Program-made: the position numbers and the translations under genes | The notes under the pieces: generated by a model | Databases searched by the model: none | What the model saw: only the letters and a program-made list of their open reading frames with translations | Told to the model about the DNA's origin: nothing | DNA from: a virus | Length of the DNA: 64,000 nucleotides | Virus record (IMG/VR): IMGVR_UViG_3300036770_004428 | Span: 1-64,000 of that record | Reading direction: 5' to 3' (one strand) | In this document: piece after piece, positions 47,701-55,531 of the stretch | Numbering within the stretch: position 1 is the first letter of the stretch | Layout: every line of letters starts with the position of its first letter

Positions 47701-49670
47701 TCATCATCTTCATTTAATTTTTCACAAGCTTTAATAAAATCTTCAACAAATCTAACTTCTGGCCAATCAAAAAAATCTGTGTTCTCACCAGGATAGACTT
47801 CTTTTGTTTCTTTTTTAGAATCATTCTGATTATATGTAGTAGTAGATCTATAATCTTCTTTATAATAAGTTGGCCATGGATAAATTTGTTTTAATTGATC
47901 CCCATTTCTATTTTTTAATTCTAACAACTTATCCGTACTACTACCACCATAACTATTATTTAAACTTGCTTGGTTGTCGTTGTGATGTTGTTCTGCCTCA
48001 ATACAACAATTTAATAATAATTGTACTAAAGTTTCTACGTTACAACTTAATATTGTGAAGACATTTCTTATTGTCGGTCTAAAGCCTAGTTTTTGAGTAA
48101 CCCCCTTATCAATAGCTTCTTTAACAGCATTTCTTTGTTTAGAAATTTCTTCATCTAATTTTTTTAAATCTTCTTCAATTGGGTAAATATACCAACCCAA
48201 ATCTATGTAATAATCTCCTGGTGGGTTTGGTTGTGTGCTAGCGTCTTGATCAACGTAATTTAATTCATTGTTATTGTTAGCCAAGTTTAACATCCCTTTT
48301 TGGAAGTAAACACCTGAGTTATTTAAACCATTTAAAAACTGATATTTAAAAGTTTCATCATCTTCTACAACAGTACAGTTAGTTAAACCACCACCACCAT
48401 TACTATCTACTTGTGAAAAAACAGCAACTCTACTTCCACCACATTCTGTGTCAGAAATTTTTTCATCTTTTATTGAGGCGGTTTGTCTAGCAAAAACACC
48501 TAAACCAGAATCTTCATTACCTGAAATATACCTTTCCCAATAATTTTTTAAAATACTTCTTAATTCTTCACTGGGTGGCCCATTAAAAATAAATAAATCC
48601 TTACTTTCTTGTCTATTTGGGTGGTTACCTACTTTAACGTTACTTTTTTCTACATATCCATCATCTTGTAATTCTCTGGCAAAATCTCTAATATCGTTTA
48701 ATAATTGTTGTACACCAGTTCTCACAGAAACCAAATTAGCTAAGTTTTGATAATCATCATCACCTTTAGCATAAGCTAAAAAATCCTCAACATCTTTTAT
48801 TCTTCTATGTAACTCTGATAGGGTTATACAGTTTACAGTACCACCATCTCCTTGTTCACAAAAAGGTTGTCTAACTTCAGCGTCACTTTGTAGTGTAACA
48901 TCACCACTACCAGATTCTTGGTAATAATCTGTTTCATCATATAAACCATTATCTATATAATATTTTACTGCTTCGTCATATTTGTCTCTTAAAATACCTT
49001 TTGAATTCCACCTTTGGTCCATATAAGGTGCACACCTCACAAATCCCATTAAGATATCCGCTAAAAACGCATATGACCAACCGATAAATTCACCTCTACA
49101 TTCAAAATTACCTGTCTGTGAATTAAATTTTGTGTTAAATTTAACCAAGTTTAGATAATAAGTTATTGGTTTACCATAATATCCTTTAACTGTTAATTCA
49201 AATATTGGGTATGGTAAATGGAAAAATAATGCATAAGGTGAACAAGAACCTTGTTCAAAAAGTGTTGCCCCTCTAATATCAACAAAGTCAATTACAACTT
49301 TTGGGATGTAACTACCTTTAATTTCAATATCCACATTAGTGATACCAAAACCTTCTAAGTCACCTGAAACATTTGTATCTTTAAATTGTGAACCACCAAT
49401 TTCGGTCCAATTGGTTGTTAAGAATTTTCTTTTCCCCAAACCCTCTTGTGTTGCTGAATCAGAAATAACTAAATCCACCGTACTAATATCAACCGTTTCT
49501 AGTGGCTGATAGGAATTATCCACATTTTGTGTTAAAAAAGTTCTACCCCTAGTTTTAGCAACCAAACTAGCGTAGATGTACATATCTTCATGATTTATTG
49601 TGTGTCCTGGTGGGTTTGGGTCAATAATTGTAATATTCCCGTTTTGTATAACTACTGGTTCTGTAGACAT
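41799..49670 (-). CDS. Giant baseplate hub protein with two C-terminal peptidoglycan hydrolase domains, 2623 aa
   Basis: The N-terminus (IPKVVIDFVDIRGATLFEQG, then YPIFELTVKGYYGKPITYY, near residues 110-175) and the region near 2155-2190 (FELSNIPMFYGTYLITEVSH) read like a gp27-type hub fold. Between them is a very long Asn- and Tyr-rich insertion. Residues about 2240-2423 match the phage tail lysozyme domain (EQACGVVGNLIRESGL with its catalytic Glu, GYGWAQWT). Residues about 2490-2620 match VanY/M15 peptidases (SNHQMGVAIDF and EPWHW, giving His, Asp and His for zinc). The protein would puncture and digest the cell wall at infection. It follows the gp53-like gene by 1 base. Confidence 0.8.
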   Translation of the reverse strand: MSTEPVVIQNGNITIIDPNPPGHTINHEDMYIYASLVAKTRGRTFLTQNVDNSYQPLETVDISTVDLVISDSATQEGLGKRKFLTTNWTEIGGSQFKDTNVSGDLEGFGITNVDIEIKGSYIPKVVIDFVDIRGATLFEQGSCSPYALFFHLPYPIFELTVKGYYGKPITYYLNLVKFNTKFNSQTGNFECRGEFIGWSYAFLADILMGFVRCAPYMDQRWNSKGILRDKYDEAVKYYIDNGLYDETDYYQESGSGDVTLQSDAEVRQPFCEQGDGGTVNCITLSELHRRIKDVEDFLAYAKGDDDYQNLANLVSVRTGVQQLLNDIRDFARELQDDGYVEKSNVKVGNHPNRQESKDLFIFNGPPSEELRSILKNYWERYISGNEDSGLGVFARQTASIKDEKISDTECGGSRVAVFSQVDSNGGGGLTNCTVVEDDETFKYQFLNGLNNSGVYFQKGMLNLANNNNELNYVDQDASTQPNPPGDYYIDLGWYIYPIEEDLKKLDEEISKQRNAVKEAIDKGVTQKLGFRPTIRNVFTILSCNVETLVQLLLNCCIEAEQHHNDNQASLNNSYGGSSTDKLLELKNRNGDQLKQIYPWPTYYKEDYRSTTTYNQNDSKKETKEVYPGENTDFFDWPEVRFVEDFIKACEKLNEDDETLAEDLTGVPGFDNYIPINPLESRLTHNGTELSIKYLDLMSSDLDGKDFNSVLLQYIGERMFVTLDFTHFDPVRYNPFNIGMGFSAPQKKGFSNENNLDALESISDFNKRRLWMGGTNYYKIDSQIEDDPNTPITVLASIDAHNLLSCIDDKKIAQQINLIIKQGKLSDDIARVFKKISENRTEPNSSNRELDWFNENYDYKSQTGGYTNTTNKILENNLTDIPGWEDTYWAYHPQAGHINFLGIKSRGSLGDKDDPYGVRIYTDISQMRPEYLFQMWEEDERSGVRKMTFNDKPDGEKDRKDNLIKGLGDSYKNYLKDGAALKATNSYIFYSKNDDHKLNYFDGSNESGKGLFTTLNIGQSAFDDTQGIPTDPKFSPYYACLPLFVANTQQKYRGQNIWNISETLLSNYLAPCGGNNYFVQTQEGESAWNFTTEISSRGIFLNKTAYENQAAYKTSVSFGDASSFDKDSLDWQKLKDAGAGDDAREGWGDTITYETMIMTPLWLDNVNRFREATTHVKGSGQNLSALATGYGRPLTTTSYPLKGPVASTIDRPNDYTSEEIESRNLAYLFLASCKTTPFITAGARQNNDAGDAVFNYINEHYPKALIPFALSAGLIKVPKVWVYGIGSVLWRWKMYMGVNKDANGNIRWRHPNFEELPIGFDPLAQPGHPSQAVNSLENKNNIQFGVGICDGCGGGRRNRSTTREFTLNSESFETYENLLYKETPGRQLWTTRHDTKVNTQLSCFVASTTRWLNHNRGFYDANTADNLSTQLAPLYGTLGYNFDYWGVYNNDEILRKTRPQSWTNKGGGFIWTQLYWSFVYDDPMLTDQVNSYIYEDFLSYGLPQNKQIENASEASRYTYWPILFITPWQHFYTEAVSANGNLGYVINDVQGGTNKEGYNTQVEKTLTLIPSDMPFRDYVGNFGHLGSDNSNFAGGFSTTEKYAYRYDINNSFLNKSSLNYKKPEKEVISYTDTTKFWVYGCEINGTDVKNWFTIDGGKYSELIALLPTFVKERFVEEFEKWCDGEWKNNGLKIIDPVNFGQKEGDNLIAKSYGFSSFYKKANTDGYSIALNQLIGGDAADSTTEAGQVDNAYSGVIALDPQITEVKDFFESIFGKYYQIMVSTPKLFGLDVYPGKSTSESNNKSAFMANKVVIEKYLEAFQKEWNASYKAKEEQLSEDAKPEDDSVLDDSDTKLSLYRTFKSICDKWISSSRSNGGKNTYFFNITDSDVVGYKGSERVPLAGHFTYVNRVMGEIGNKAVLDVTKLKSMKDNPKISFYNQISDLLGENKFDFFPLPSFTNFTGDKNGDTAKVAREMFSPFTDNIVKASGPNFICMYVGGTSRMVDLKPKPNCPKDQEDMDYNDDGFPLSEEGAETPYEYQHPSGDDVLGTSEPSPNKYEYKDNSRIENQGFTAFRVAYGLENQNHFKSVELDQTEFTETNESLLVIEKLADGGNPANRTQKGNNLHNIYLTRSYTCKVGSLGNMMIQPLQYFELSNIPMFYGTYLITEVSHNIKPHHIETNFKGVRQPIATVPVVEDVAIAMSDTLKTIEAKTGRNDTLVLDTTTLDDCDVFGGGDSDISFGSSDVNQKGCAIAQGLVSDVGLTLEQACGVVGNLIRESGLRPAIVQCSSGNCPDGNITESGGWNGTEFPSTCVDPPPYKPSLCKGYGWAQWTYYNLKNDFITHAKAKGVDLTTTNATDEINFSYLKEWLKTSWNGTNIVELKKAKTVEEATVTFALKYERCDACKTGEEKNKRVNHALAVFGACKSQPVDNTQASGAGKNWKPGSNEDAKCPAGFTDAGVEDGYNNLKRYRIKLCKLNDTNLYIKASNAGKVNAVIAENTLKMLKDANAAGVPLKAGSVFRTMADQKRIGKDNGCPDNWTRSGQCKKNPTAPAGKSNHQMGVAIDFACGNTGTVCHPIKPTSAAIKSCPKSNGKKCLDWLLANANKYDFYNYEVEPWHWSINGG

Positions 49671-49671
49671 A

Positions 49672-49992
49672 TTAAATACCGTATAAATTTATATATCTTT
49701 TTATTTCCCTCTCATATTGTTGTAATGATTCATTTAAGGGAAAAGGTACATTTATGATAGCTCCGTCTGGTATGTTAAATTCTAACCCACCAAATTCGGG
49801 ATTAGCTTGCATTATTAACCAGCCAAAGTTAGGGCTATTATAATAGTCATCACTAATAATGTCAAGTCTTGTTCTACCGTTATATTTTACTTGTTGATCA
49901 GTACTTTTTCTAGGAATTCTTATGAATGGTAATATTTTAACTTTACCATTTTCTCTAAATTCTTCATACCTGTCATAATATCTTCTTGCCAT
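49672..49992 (-). CDS. Baseplate protein with LysM-like fold, gp53-like
   Basis: The 106-aa protein ends in a segment (FGWLIMQANPEFGGLEFNIP, then DGAIINVPFPL) that follows the pattern of the LysM/tail protein X family, where an aromatic-rich helix precedes a I-P-D-G-x-x-I-x-V-P strand. The basic start (ARRYYDRYEEFREN) and the position between the 1802-aa baseplate protein and the hub fit T4 gp53, which joins hub and wedge; gp53 of T4 is longer (196 aa). No catalytic residues are present. Confidence 0.65.
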   Translation of the reverse strand: MARRYYDRYEEFRENGKVKILPFIRIPRKSTDQQVKYNGRTRLDIISDDYYNSPNFGWLIMQANPEFGGLEFNIPDGAIINVPFPLNESLQQYEREIKRYINLYGI

Positions 49993-49997
49993 AAATT

Positions 49998-52900
49998 TTA
50001 ATTTTCTGTAAGTATTTTAATTAATCTATCATAACCCACTTTAGTAATTTTAATATCAATTTTTATAAAATCAGTGATACTGTCAGAACTATCTTTCTTA
50101 TTCACTTTAATACCGTATTTAATTCTTGGTAAGCTGTAAGTTTTATTAGGACTATTGTTAATTAGTTCACCTAGTTCTTCCATTGAACCGACTGAAGGAA
50201 AACCAAATCCACCAACTGTATACCCGTTTTTCCATTCTTTTAAGGTATCGTAACCAGTTAAACTTCTAAGTAAATTAAAGGCCGCTATTTGTTCACTAGC
50301 CTCCCTTGCTGGTAAATTAGAAGGGTTACCTAACTCTGATTTACAACAACTATATTCACTGGCTTTACCATCATTTCCATTATAAACATAAGCATTATTG
50401 GTACCTCCACCAACTGCTCCACCATCATCATATGTATTGGTTATGTAGTAATTATAAATTCCGTATGCCTCTGGTGTTAACATGGAATATATGTAGTGTG
50501 GTATAAAACCTAATATATTAAAACCACCCTCAAAGAATGTACCTTCTCCTGCTGTTGTATTTCTAATTGGTCCTTGGTAAGTTATTGAACCATATTCATT
50601 TGTTTGTTCACCGGAAGAACTTAAAAGTGATTTAAAGTTTGGATTTGACTCGTAGAAAGGACTTGTACCAGTCTCTTTCATTGTTTTATTTGTAGTACCA
50701 ACAACAGTTACCTCCTGTAGTTCTTTAGGTGTTTCCTCACCAGGTACAGTATTTAATGGGTTATTTTCTTCACTAGGTTGTGATACCCATGTACCATCTT
50801 CACATTTCCATACTTTATTACCGGCTTCATAATTTTGCACAATTTGAACGTTTTTACCTTCACTAGCTTCTGGTGAATTTTTAAGTGTGTCAATATCTTC
50901 TTTTGTTGCTAGACTACCCTTACCATCTGTACAAGGACAAGGGTTAGAATCCTCTATTTGTTCTGCATTGTCTTCTTCTTCAGCCGCCTTTTGTTGATCA
51001 AGTTGATCAAGAAGTGTTTGTCTAGCTTCTTGGTCGGCTTTAATTGTCTCATCAGCTATTGTTTGTGATGCCCATGGTCCATAATAGAATGTTTCTGGTA
51101 TTGTTGAGTCCTCATTGTATCCTTCGTCACTTTCAACTAAGAATCCTGTTTGTTGTCTTTTAGCTAATATTTTCTGTAATGGCATGTAAATTGCGGTATT
51201 AGCAAAGAAGTTGTAAGATACAGCATTTTGTAATTGTCTTAATGGTCCTTGTAGGGTAGAACCACCAATAAACTTAAAGTTCATATCAACATTAACTACC
51301 ATCGGTTGTACCCCAATTCCTTCAGGGTTTAAATCCCACTGAAGTGGATCAAAAGTGAAATTAATTGAGTCTATAATTATTTTGGTAAAATAAAAATCAC
51401 CTATCCTTAATATACAAACCGGTGGCCTACCAAAGGCAGTGTTTTGTGGTTGGTTTGGATCTATAAATGAAGGTCCCTGTCTACCACATTGTTGTAAGAA
51501 AGTTAACCTACTATTTAAACCTTCAGGCGTAATAGCGTGGAATGCTGGGTGGAAATTTTTTAATTTATCTGTCAAACTTTCATATAAGAAAGAATCTGTT
51601 TTTTTAATTGTTTCAAAATAATCACATTCGTTTATAAAACCTTTAGCTAATTCTAAAACCTTTTGTCTTTCAGCGTCATAAGCTGCTTGAGCTTGTTTAT
51701 TTTTTTCATCAACAATTGTTTTATTAGCCTCATTAATTCCTTGTACTCTTAGTTTTTCTAATTCAGCTAGTTTATCGTAAGCAGGTTTAACACAATTTGT
51801 GTTTGATGTTAAAAATATATCAACCCTTCTAAACATAATATGATTATTGTTTTCTGGGTCTGTAGGGTGATAATGTGCGGGAGTTAAAGTATATACCGCT
51901 GCCGCAGAAGCGTTATTACTATTGTCACCAGCATTACCATTAACATTGGAAGCCTCATCTTTACCTTTTGATTGTACCTTCCATCTTCCACAACTTTCTG
52001 TATCACCTTTTTCTGAAAACAAGTCGATTGGTTCAAAACCTTCTACTGATAATTTTGGTGCCCCCCCATTTTCTGTTTCACATCTAATTAATTCTGATTT
52101 AAGCCATTCTTTAACTGAATTCGCTCTGTCTTGACCTAAAACTTTGTTATAATTACCTCCACCAAAATTACTACAGTTACCAATGACATTAATTGTATAG
52201 TTTTTACCTAATTCTGTGGTAGCTAAAAATTCTATTAATTGACTTATACCAAATCCGGCAACACCATTAGGTTGTGCAACAAATTTATTTGGTAATTCTA
52301 TTCCCGTTAAATCCAATTTTGGTGATGCCCCTTCTCCAGATGTATTAGTTTTACCTCTTTCTTGTGGTACAGGATATGGATATGGGTTTGTACCCCAAAA
52401 CCTTTCATTAGCCCCATATCTTTTTATATAATACCCTACCTCATTAGCTTTATAAGTTGTCGAACCACTAGTGAACGTATTAGGTATTTTTGTACAACAA
52501 TAATTACCTTTTGGGTCACCACCATCTACCCATCTTTTATCAGTTGGCTTATTTACCCAAGGACCGTATTTTTTGTTACTTCCAAAACCTGAACATGGTG
52601 GTTTTGGGAAATTTGCGGGTATCACAACCAATTCACTACTTTCGGTTGTTATAAGTTCAGGAATTATTGTAGTAATATCTTTTTCATCACAAGAAAATGT
52701 GGTATTACCCGCATTTGCCCCACCTGTATAGAGTTTAGGGTTATCATAAGCCTCAAGTGTTACTTTTTCGTAATTAGTGTCAAAACATCTACCTACAAGT
52801 CCATCTGGGCAACTACTATTTGTGACTATATTTGGTTGTCCTTCATAACCATTAGTGTTAACGTCTTTTTCTAAAAAACCTTTAGACTCATCATCTCTAG

Positions 52901-55406
52901 AGTTTTTAAAGTGAAAACTTAATTTATCAACTATTTCAGGTGGTGTAGGTATAATATATTCTTTAGGTTTTTCCTCTACAGGTGTCTCTTCTAATATTGG
53001 TGGTGGAATGAAAGGTACTTCTCTTAAAATTTCTTTTATCTCATCAGTATTACATCCAGCAAAAAAAGTTTCTAAATTAGGTCTTATTGTATTTGTTGTA
53101 GTATTACCTTGTTCATCAGTAACAGTACGTTTTAACTCACCATTTCTTAATTTATTTAAAATAGAAGGGTGGTCTACTACTATTGAGAACGAAAGTGTTC
53201 CAGTTCTTTCCGTATTATTATATGTATATATTGGTTCTGCTCTACCAATAAAATTTGTTGTGTCCCAATTAACACTTGTATTATCAGTAAAATTAATATT
53301 ATATGGTGGAAACCACATTATTCTACCACCGTGTGGACCCTTTTCACACAAAGGTAACATTTTATAATGTGGTGAATCTTTCCAAGCTAAATTTTCTATA
53401 GAAAACATATATGGTATGACAAGGTTTTCGGGTATAGAACTACTGTTAAGTTCTTGTCTTTTACTCCTAACTAGTTCTTCATCGATACCATCTTTTTCGT
53501 AAGCTATTTTTACAACACCTGGGTCTTTTAATACAGAATAATTACCTAATCTTCTAGCAGGGTCATTTTCATCTGGGGTACTTTTTATTGTACCCGGTTG
53601 GTCTAGTCTCCATAAACCATCATATCTTATTAAGTTATCGTATTTATTGTAAGCATTTCTTACAGACCATGAACGACAATAAGGTTCTTTACCGTCAGCA
53701 TTTGGTTTAGTGTCTTTAACTAAATTACCCATAGACATTTCAACATGTCTTCTATCGGTACCTTTACCTTGTAACTCATAGTTTTGATCTGAGTTAGGCA
53801 TACCAATAAATCTACCAGCAGTTCCGTTAACATTTGTAGATTTGTTAATTAATTTTTGGGTATAATTTAATAAACCTCTTTTAGGTAAACCTTCTGTTCT
53901 ACCGTCCTTCCAATATAAATCTTTATTCCATACCCTAGGACCTGGTTCTGGACCATCGTTACCCAATTCTGAACCCCATTGTGTTTCAGACCCATATGTC
54001 GTTATTTGTTGTGGGTCACCATATTGACTTTTCCAATTACTAGTATGTCCACGGTCCCAACCGTCTTTATAGTTATTATATGTTGGGTCGAATTCAGCTC
54101 CATTAGGTTCAAATTCAAATCCTTGGAATTTTAATGCGTCTGTTGTTTTTAATGCTAATGAAGGGTTTTCAGACTCTTTTGGTTCCAATGGTACGTCAGG
54201 TCTAGTATTTCTAGTATCATTGTTTGTGATACCGTCTGTCGATGGTAAGTTACCCGTAATATCTTTAGCTGATTTATTAGCTGTATTATCAACACCTAAT
54301 AAATTAAGACCACTATTTTGTTGGTTTTGTGATAAAGCTTGTTGTTCAGTTAAAGGACCTATGGTGGCCGGTGTTGTACCAGCAACATCTTTTTGTGTTT
54401 GTTCTTTTACTTTTTGGATTTCACCATAAGCTAGATAACCACCTTTTTGTGTTGATTGGTTTGAATCACTAGACTTTGGTGGTTCAGAAAGTGAACTATT
54501 TTGCCCTTCTATTACTGGACCATATTTATTTACTGATAAGGCATCAAATAATAAATTTTTAGTACCTTTACCAGTTCTTTCTAATAATTTTTCTGTTATA
54601 TCTATTGTACTAACAGAGAAGGGGTCATCTAATGGGGCATCCCAATCAAAAGCTCCTTCTGGTAGTGGACCACCAAATAAAGTTGTTAGAGCTTGTGTAT
54701 TTATCCCAGCAACATCTGAAGCAAAATTAATTACATCACCTAAAACACCACCAGCAGGTTTTGTAATGGTGTAGTCCTTACCAAAAAGTGGTTGTCCTGC
54801 CAATAAACCTAATGGGTCTAGATTAATCCTACCTACAGTATTTTCTATTATACCATCTCTAAGTCTAATTTTAGCCTCTTCTAGTCTTCTTTCTTTACCT
54901 ATTTTATCTAAAGGCGAATCAAAGTCTATAAAATTGTTTGAACTAAGTCCTACAGCGTCTAGACCTTCACTTAATAATAGATTGACAACTGGGTTACCAC
55001 CTACAGAAGTAGGGTATTGTATGAATCCCGTATCTTCAACAATTAGTTCAGGGTTTTCATAATTAAAAGCTTGTAATGAAGAAGGTCCGTATTGGTTAGT
55101 TCCTACGTTTTGACTAGGGTTTTGATAACTGACCTCAAAAAGATTAACAGGGAAATTACCCTCAACTAACCACTCATCAATAGAACCCGGGTTAGTTATT
55201 GTAGTATAGTTTATATCTTTTTCTAAACCTTTTTCATTATATTTACTAGTGAAATTACCTGCTGGTCCGTTAACTAATTCGTCAGGTAAAGACTGTAAAT
55301 TTTGACCAAACAAATATGTTAAATAACTATTATCTGTAATTTCACCAAAACTATAGGTTTGAAAAAAATCTATGTTGTAGTTATTTGGGTTTATTGCTGT
55401 TGGCAT
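49998..55406 (-). CDS. Baseplate protein with OmpA-like peptidoglycan-binding domain, 1802 aa
   Basis: The N-terminal half is a Pro-, Asn- and Thr-rich virion sequence with no known domain. Residues about 1030-1200 hold an OmpA C-terminal-like domain: the strand YTINVIGNCSN, then GQDRANSVKEWLKSELIRC, and the final RRVDIFLTSN strand. Such domains bind peptidoglycan. Residues about 1325-1409 (RIGDFYFTKIIIDSINFTFD, then VNVDMNFKFIGGST and QNAVSYNFFANTAIY) resemble baseplate hub-cap or tube-initiator proteins. It stands between tape measure and gp53-like genes, where T4 has gp48 and gp54. A late-promoter-like element lies 19 nt upstream. Confidence 0.65.
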   Translation of the reverse strand: MPTAINPNNYNIDFFQTYSFGEITDNSYLTYLFGQNLQSLPDELVNGPAGNFTSKYNEKGLEKDINYTTITNPGSIDEWLVEGNFPVNLFEVSYQNPSQNVGTNQYGPSSLQAFNYENPELIVEDTGFIQYPTSVGGNPVVNLLLSEGLDAVGLSSNNFIDFDSPLDKIGKERRLEEAKIRLRDGIIENTVGRINLDPLGLLAGQPLFGKDYTITKPAGGVLGDVINFASDVAGINTQALTTLFGGPLPEGAFDWDAPLDDPFSVSTIDITEKLLERTGKGTKNLLFDALSVNKYGPVIEGQNSSLSEPPKSSDSNQSTQKGGYLAYGEIQKVKEQTQKDVAGTTPATIGPLTEQQALSQNQQNSGLNLLGVDNTANKSAKDITGNLPSTDGITNNDTRNTRPDVPLEPKESENPSLALKTTDALKFQGFEFEPNGAEFDPTYNNYKDGWDRGHTSNWKSQYGDPQQITTYGSETQWGSELGNDGPEPGPRVWNKDLYWKDGRTEGLPKRGLLNYTQKLINKSTNVNGTAGRFIGMPNSDQNYELQGKGTDRRHVEMSMGNLVKDTKPNADGKEPYCRSWSVRNAYNKYDNLIRYDGLWRLDQPGTIKSTPDENDPARRLGNYSVLKDPGVVKIAYEKDGIDEELVRSKRQELNSSSIPENLVIPYMFSIENLAWKDSPHYKMLPLCEKGPHGGRIMWFPPYNINFTDNTSVNWDTTNFIGRAEPIYTYNNTERTGTLSFSIVVDHPSILNKLRNGELKRTVTDEQGNTTTNTIRPNLETFFAGCNTDEIKEILREVPFIPPPILEETPVEEKPKEYIIPTPPEIVDKLSFHFKNSRDDESKGFLEKDVNTNGYEGQPNIVTNSSCPDGLVGRCFDTNYEKVTLEAYDNPKLYTGGANAGNTTFSCDEKDITTIIPELITTESSELVVIPANFPKPPCSGFGSNKKYGPWVNKPTDKRWVDGGDPKGNYCCTKIPNTFTSGSTTYKANEVGYYIKRYGANERFWGTNPYPYPVPQERGKTNTSGEGASPKLDLTGIELPNKFVAQPNGVAGFGISQLIEFLATTELGKNYTINVIGNCSNFGGGNYNKVLGQDRANSVKEWLKSELIRCETENGGAPKLSVEGFEPIDLFSEKGDTESCGRWKVQSKGKDEASNVNGNAGDNSNNASAAAVYTLTPAHYHPTDPENNNHIMFRRVDIFLTSNTNCVKPAYDKLAELEKLRVQGINEANKTIVDEKNKQAQAAYDAERQKVLELAKGFINECDYFETIKKTDSFLYESLTDKLKNFHPAFHAITPEGLNSRLTFLQQCGRQGPSFIDPNQPQNTAFGRPPVCILRIGDFYFTKIIIDSINFTFDPLQWDLNPEGIGVQPMVVNVDMNFKFIGGSTLQGPLRQLQNAVSYNFFANTAIYMPLQKILAKRQQTGFLVESDEGYNEDSTIPETFYYGPWASQTIADETIKADQEARQTLLDQLDQQKAAEEEDNAEQIEDSNPCPCTDGKGSLATKEDIDTLKNSPEASEGKNVQIVQNYEAGNKVWKCEDGTWVSQPSEENNPLNTVPGEETPKELQEVTVVGTTNKTMKETGTSPFYESNPNFKSLLSSSGEQTNEYGSITYQGPIRNTTAGEGTFFEGGFNILGFIPHYIYSMLTPEAYGIYNYYITNTYDDGGAVGGGTNNAYVYNGNDGKASEYSCCKSELGNPSNLPAREASEQIAAFNLLRSLTGYDTLKEWKNGYTVGGFGFPSVGSMEELGELINNSPNKTYSLPRIKYGIKVNKKDSSDSITDFIKIDIKITKVGYDRLIKILTEN

Positions 55407-55425
55407 AATTTTCTAAACTTTTTAT

Positions 55426-55434
55426 AATAAATAT
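55426..55434 (-). promoter_or_regulatory. Candidate late promoter element
   Basis: The coding strand reads ATATTTATTATAAAAAG, with its 9-bp word ending 19 nt before the ATG of the 1802-aa gene. The remaining 125 bp between this gene and the tape measure gene hold only AT-rich sequence and a 12-bp palindrome (TTAAGATCTTAA at 55489-55500), with no clear terminator. Confidence 0.45.
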
Positions 55435-55531
55435 TTACAAATCAAAATTTACTTAATAATTTTATTGCGCGAGCTTAAGAAATAATAATTAAGATCTTAA
55501 ATAATTAAATATTAGAATTGCTTAAAAATAA

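Noticed and set aside
55489-55500. 12-bp palindrome TTAAGATCTTAA before the 1802-aa gene
   Set aside because: Too short and AT-rich, no T run after it, and not repeated elsewhere in an obvious way; noted only as a possible protein-binding site.
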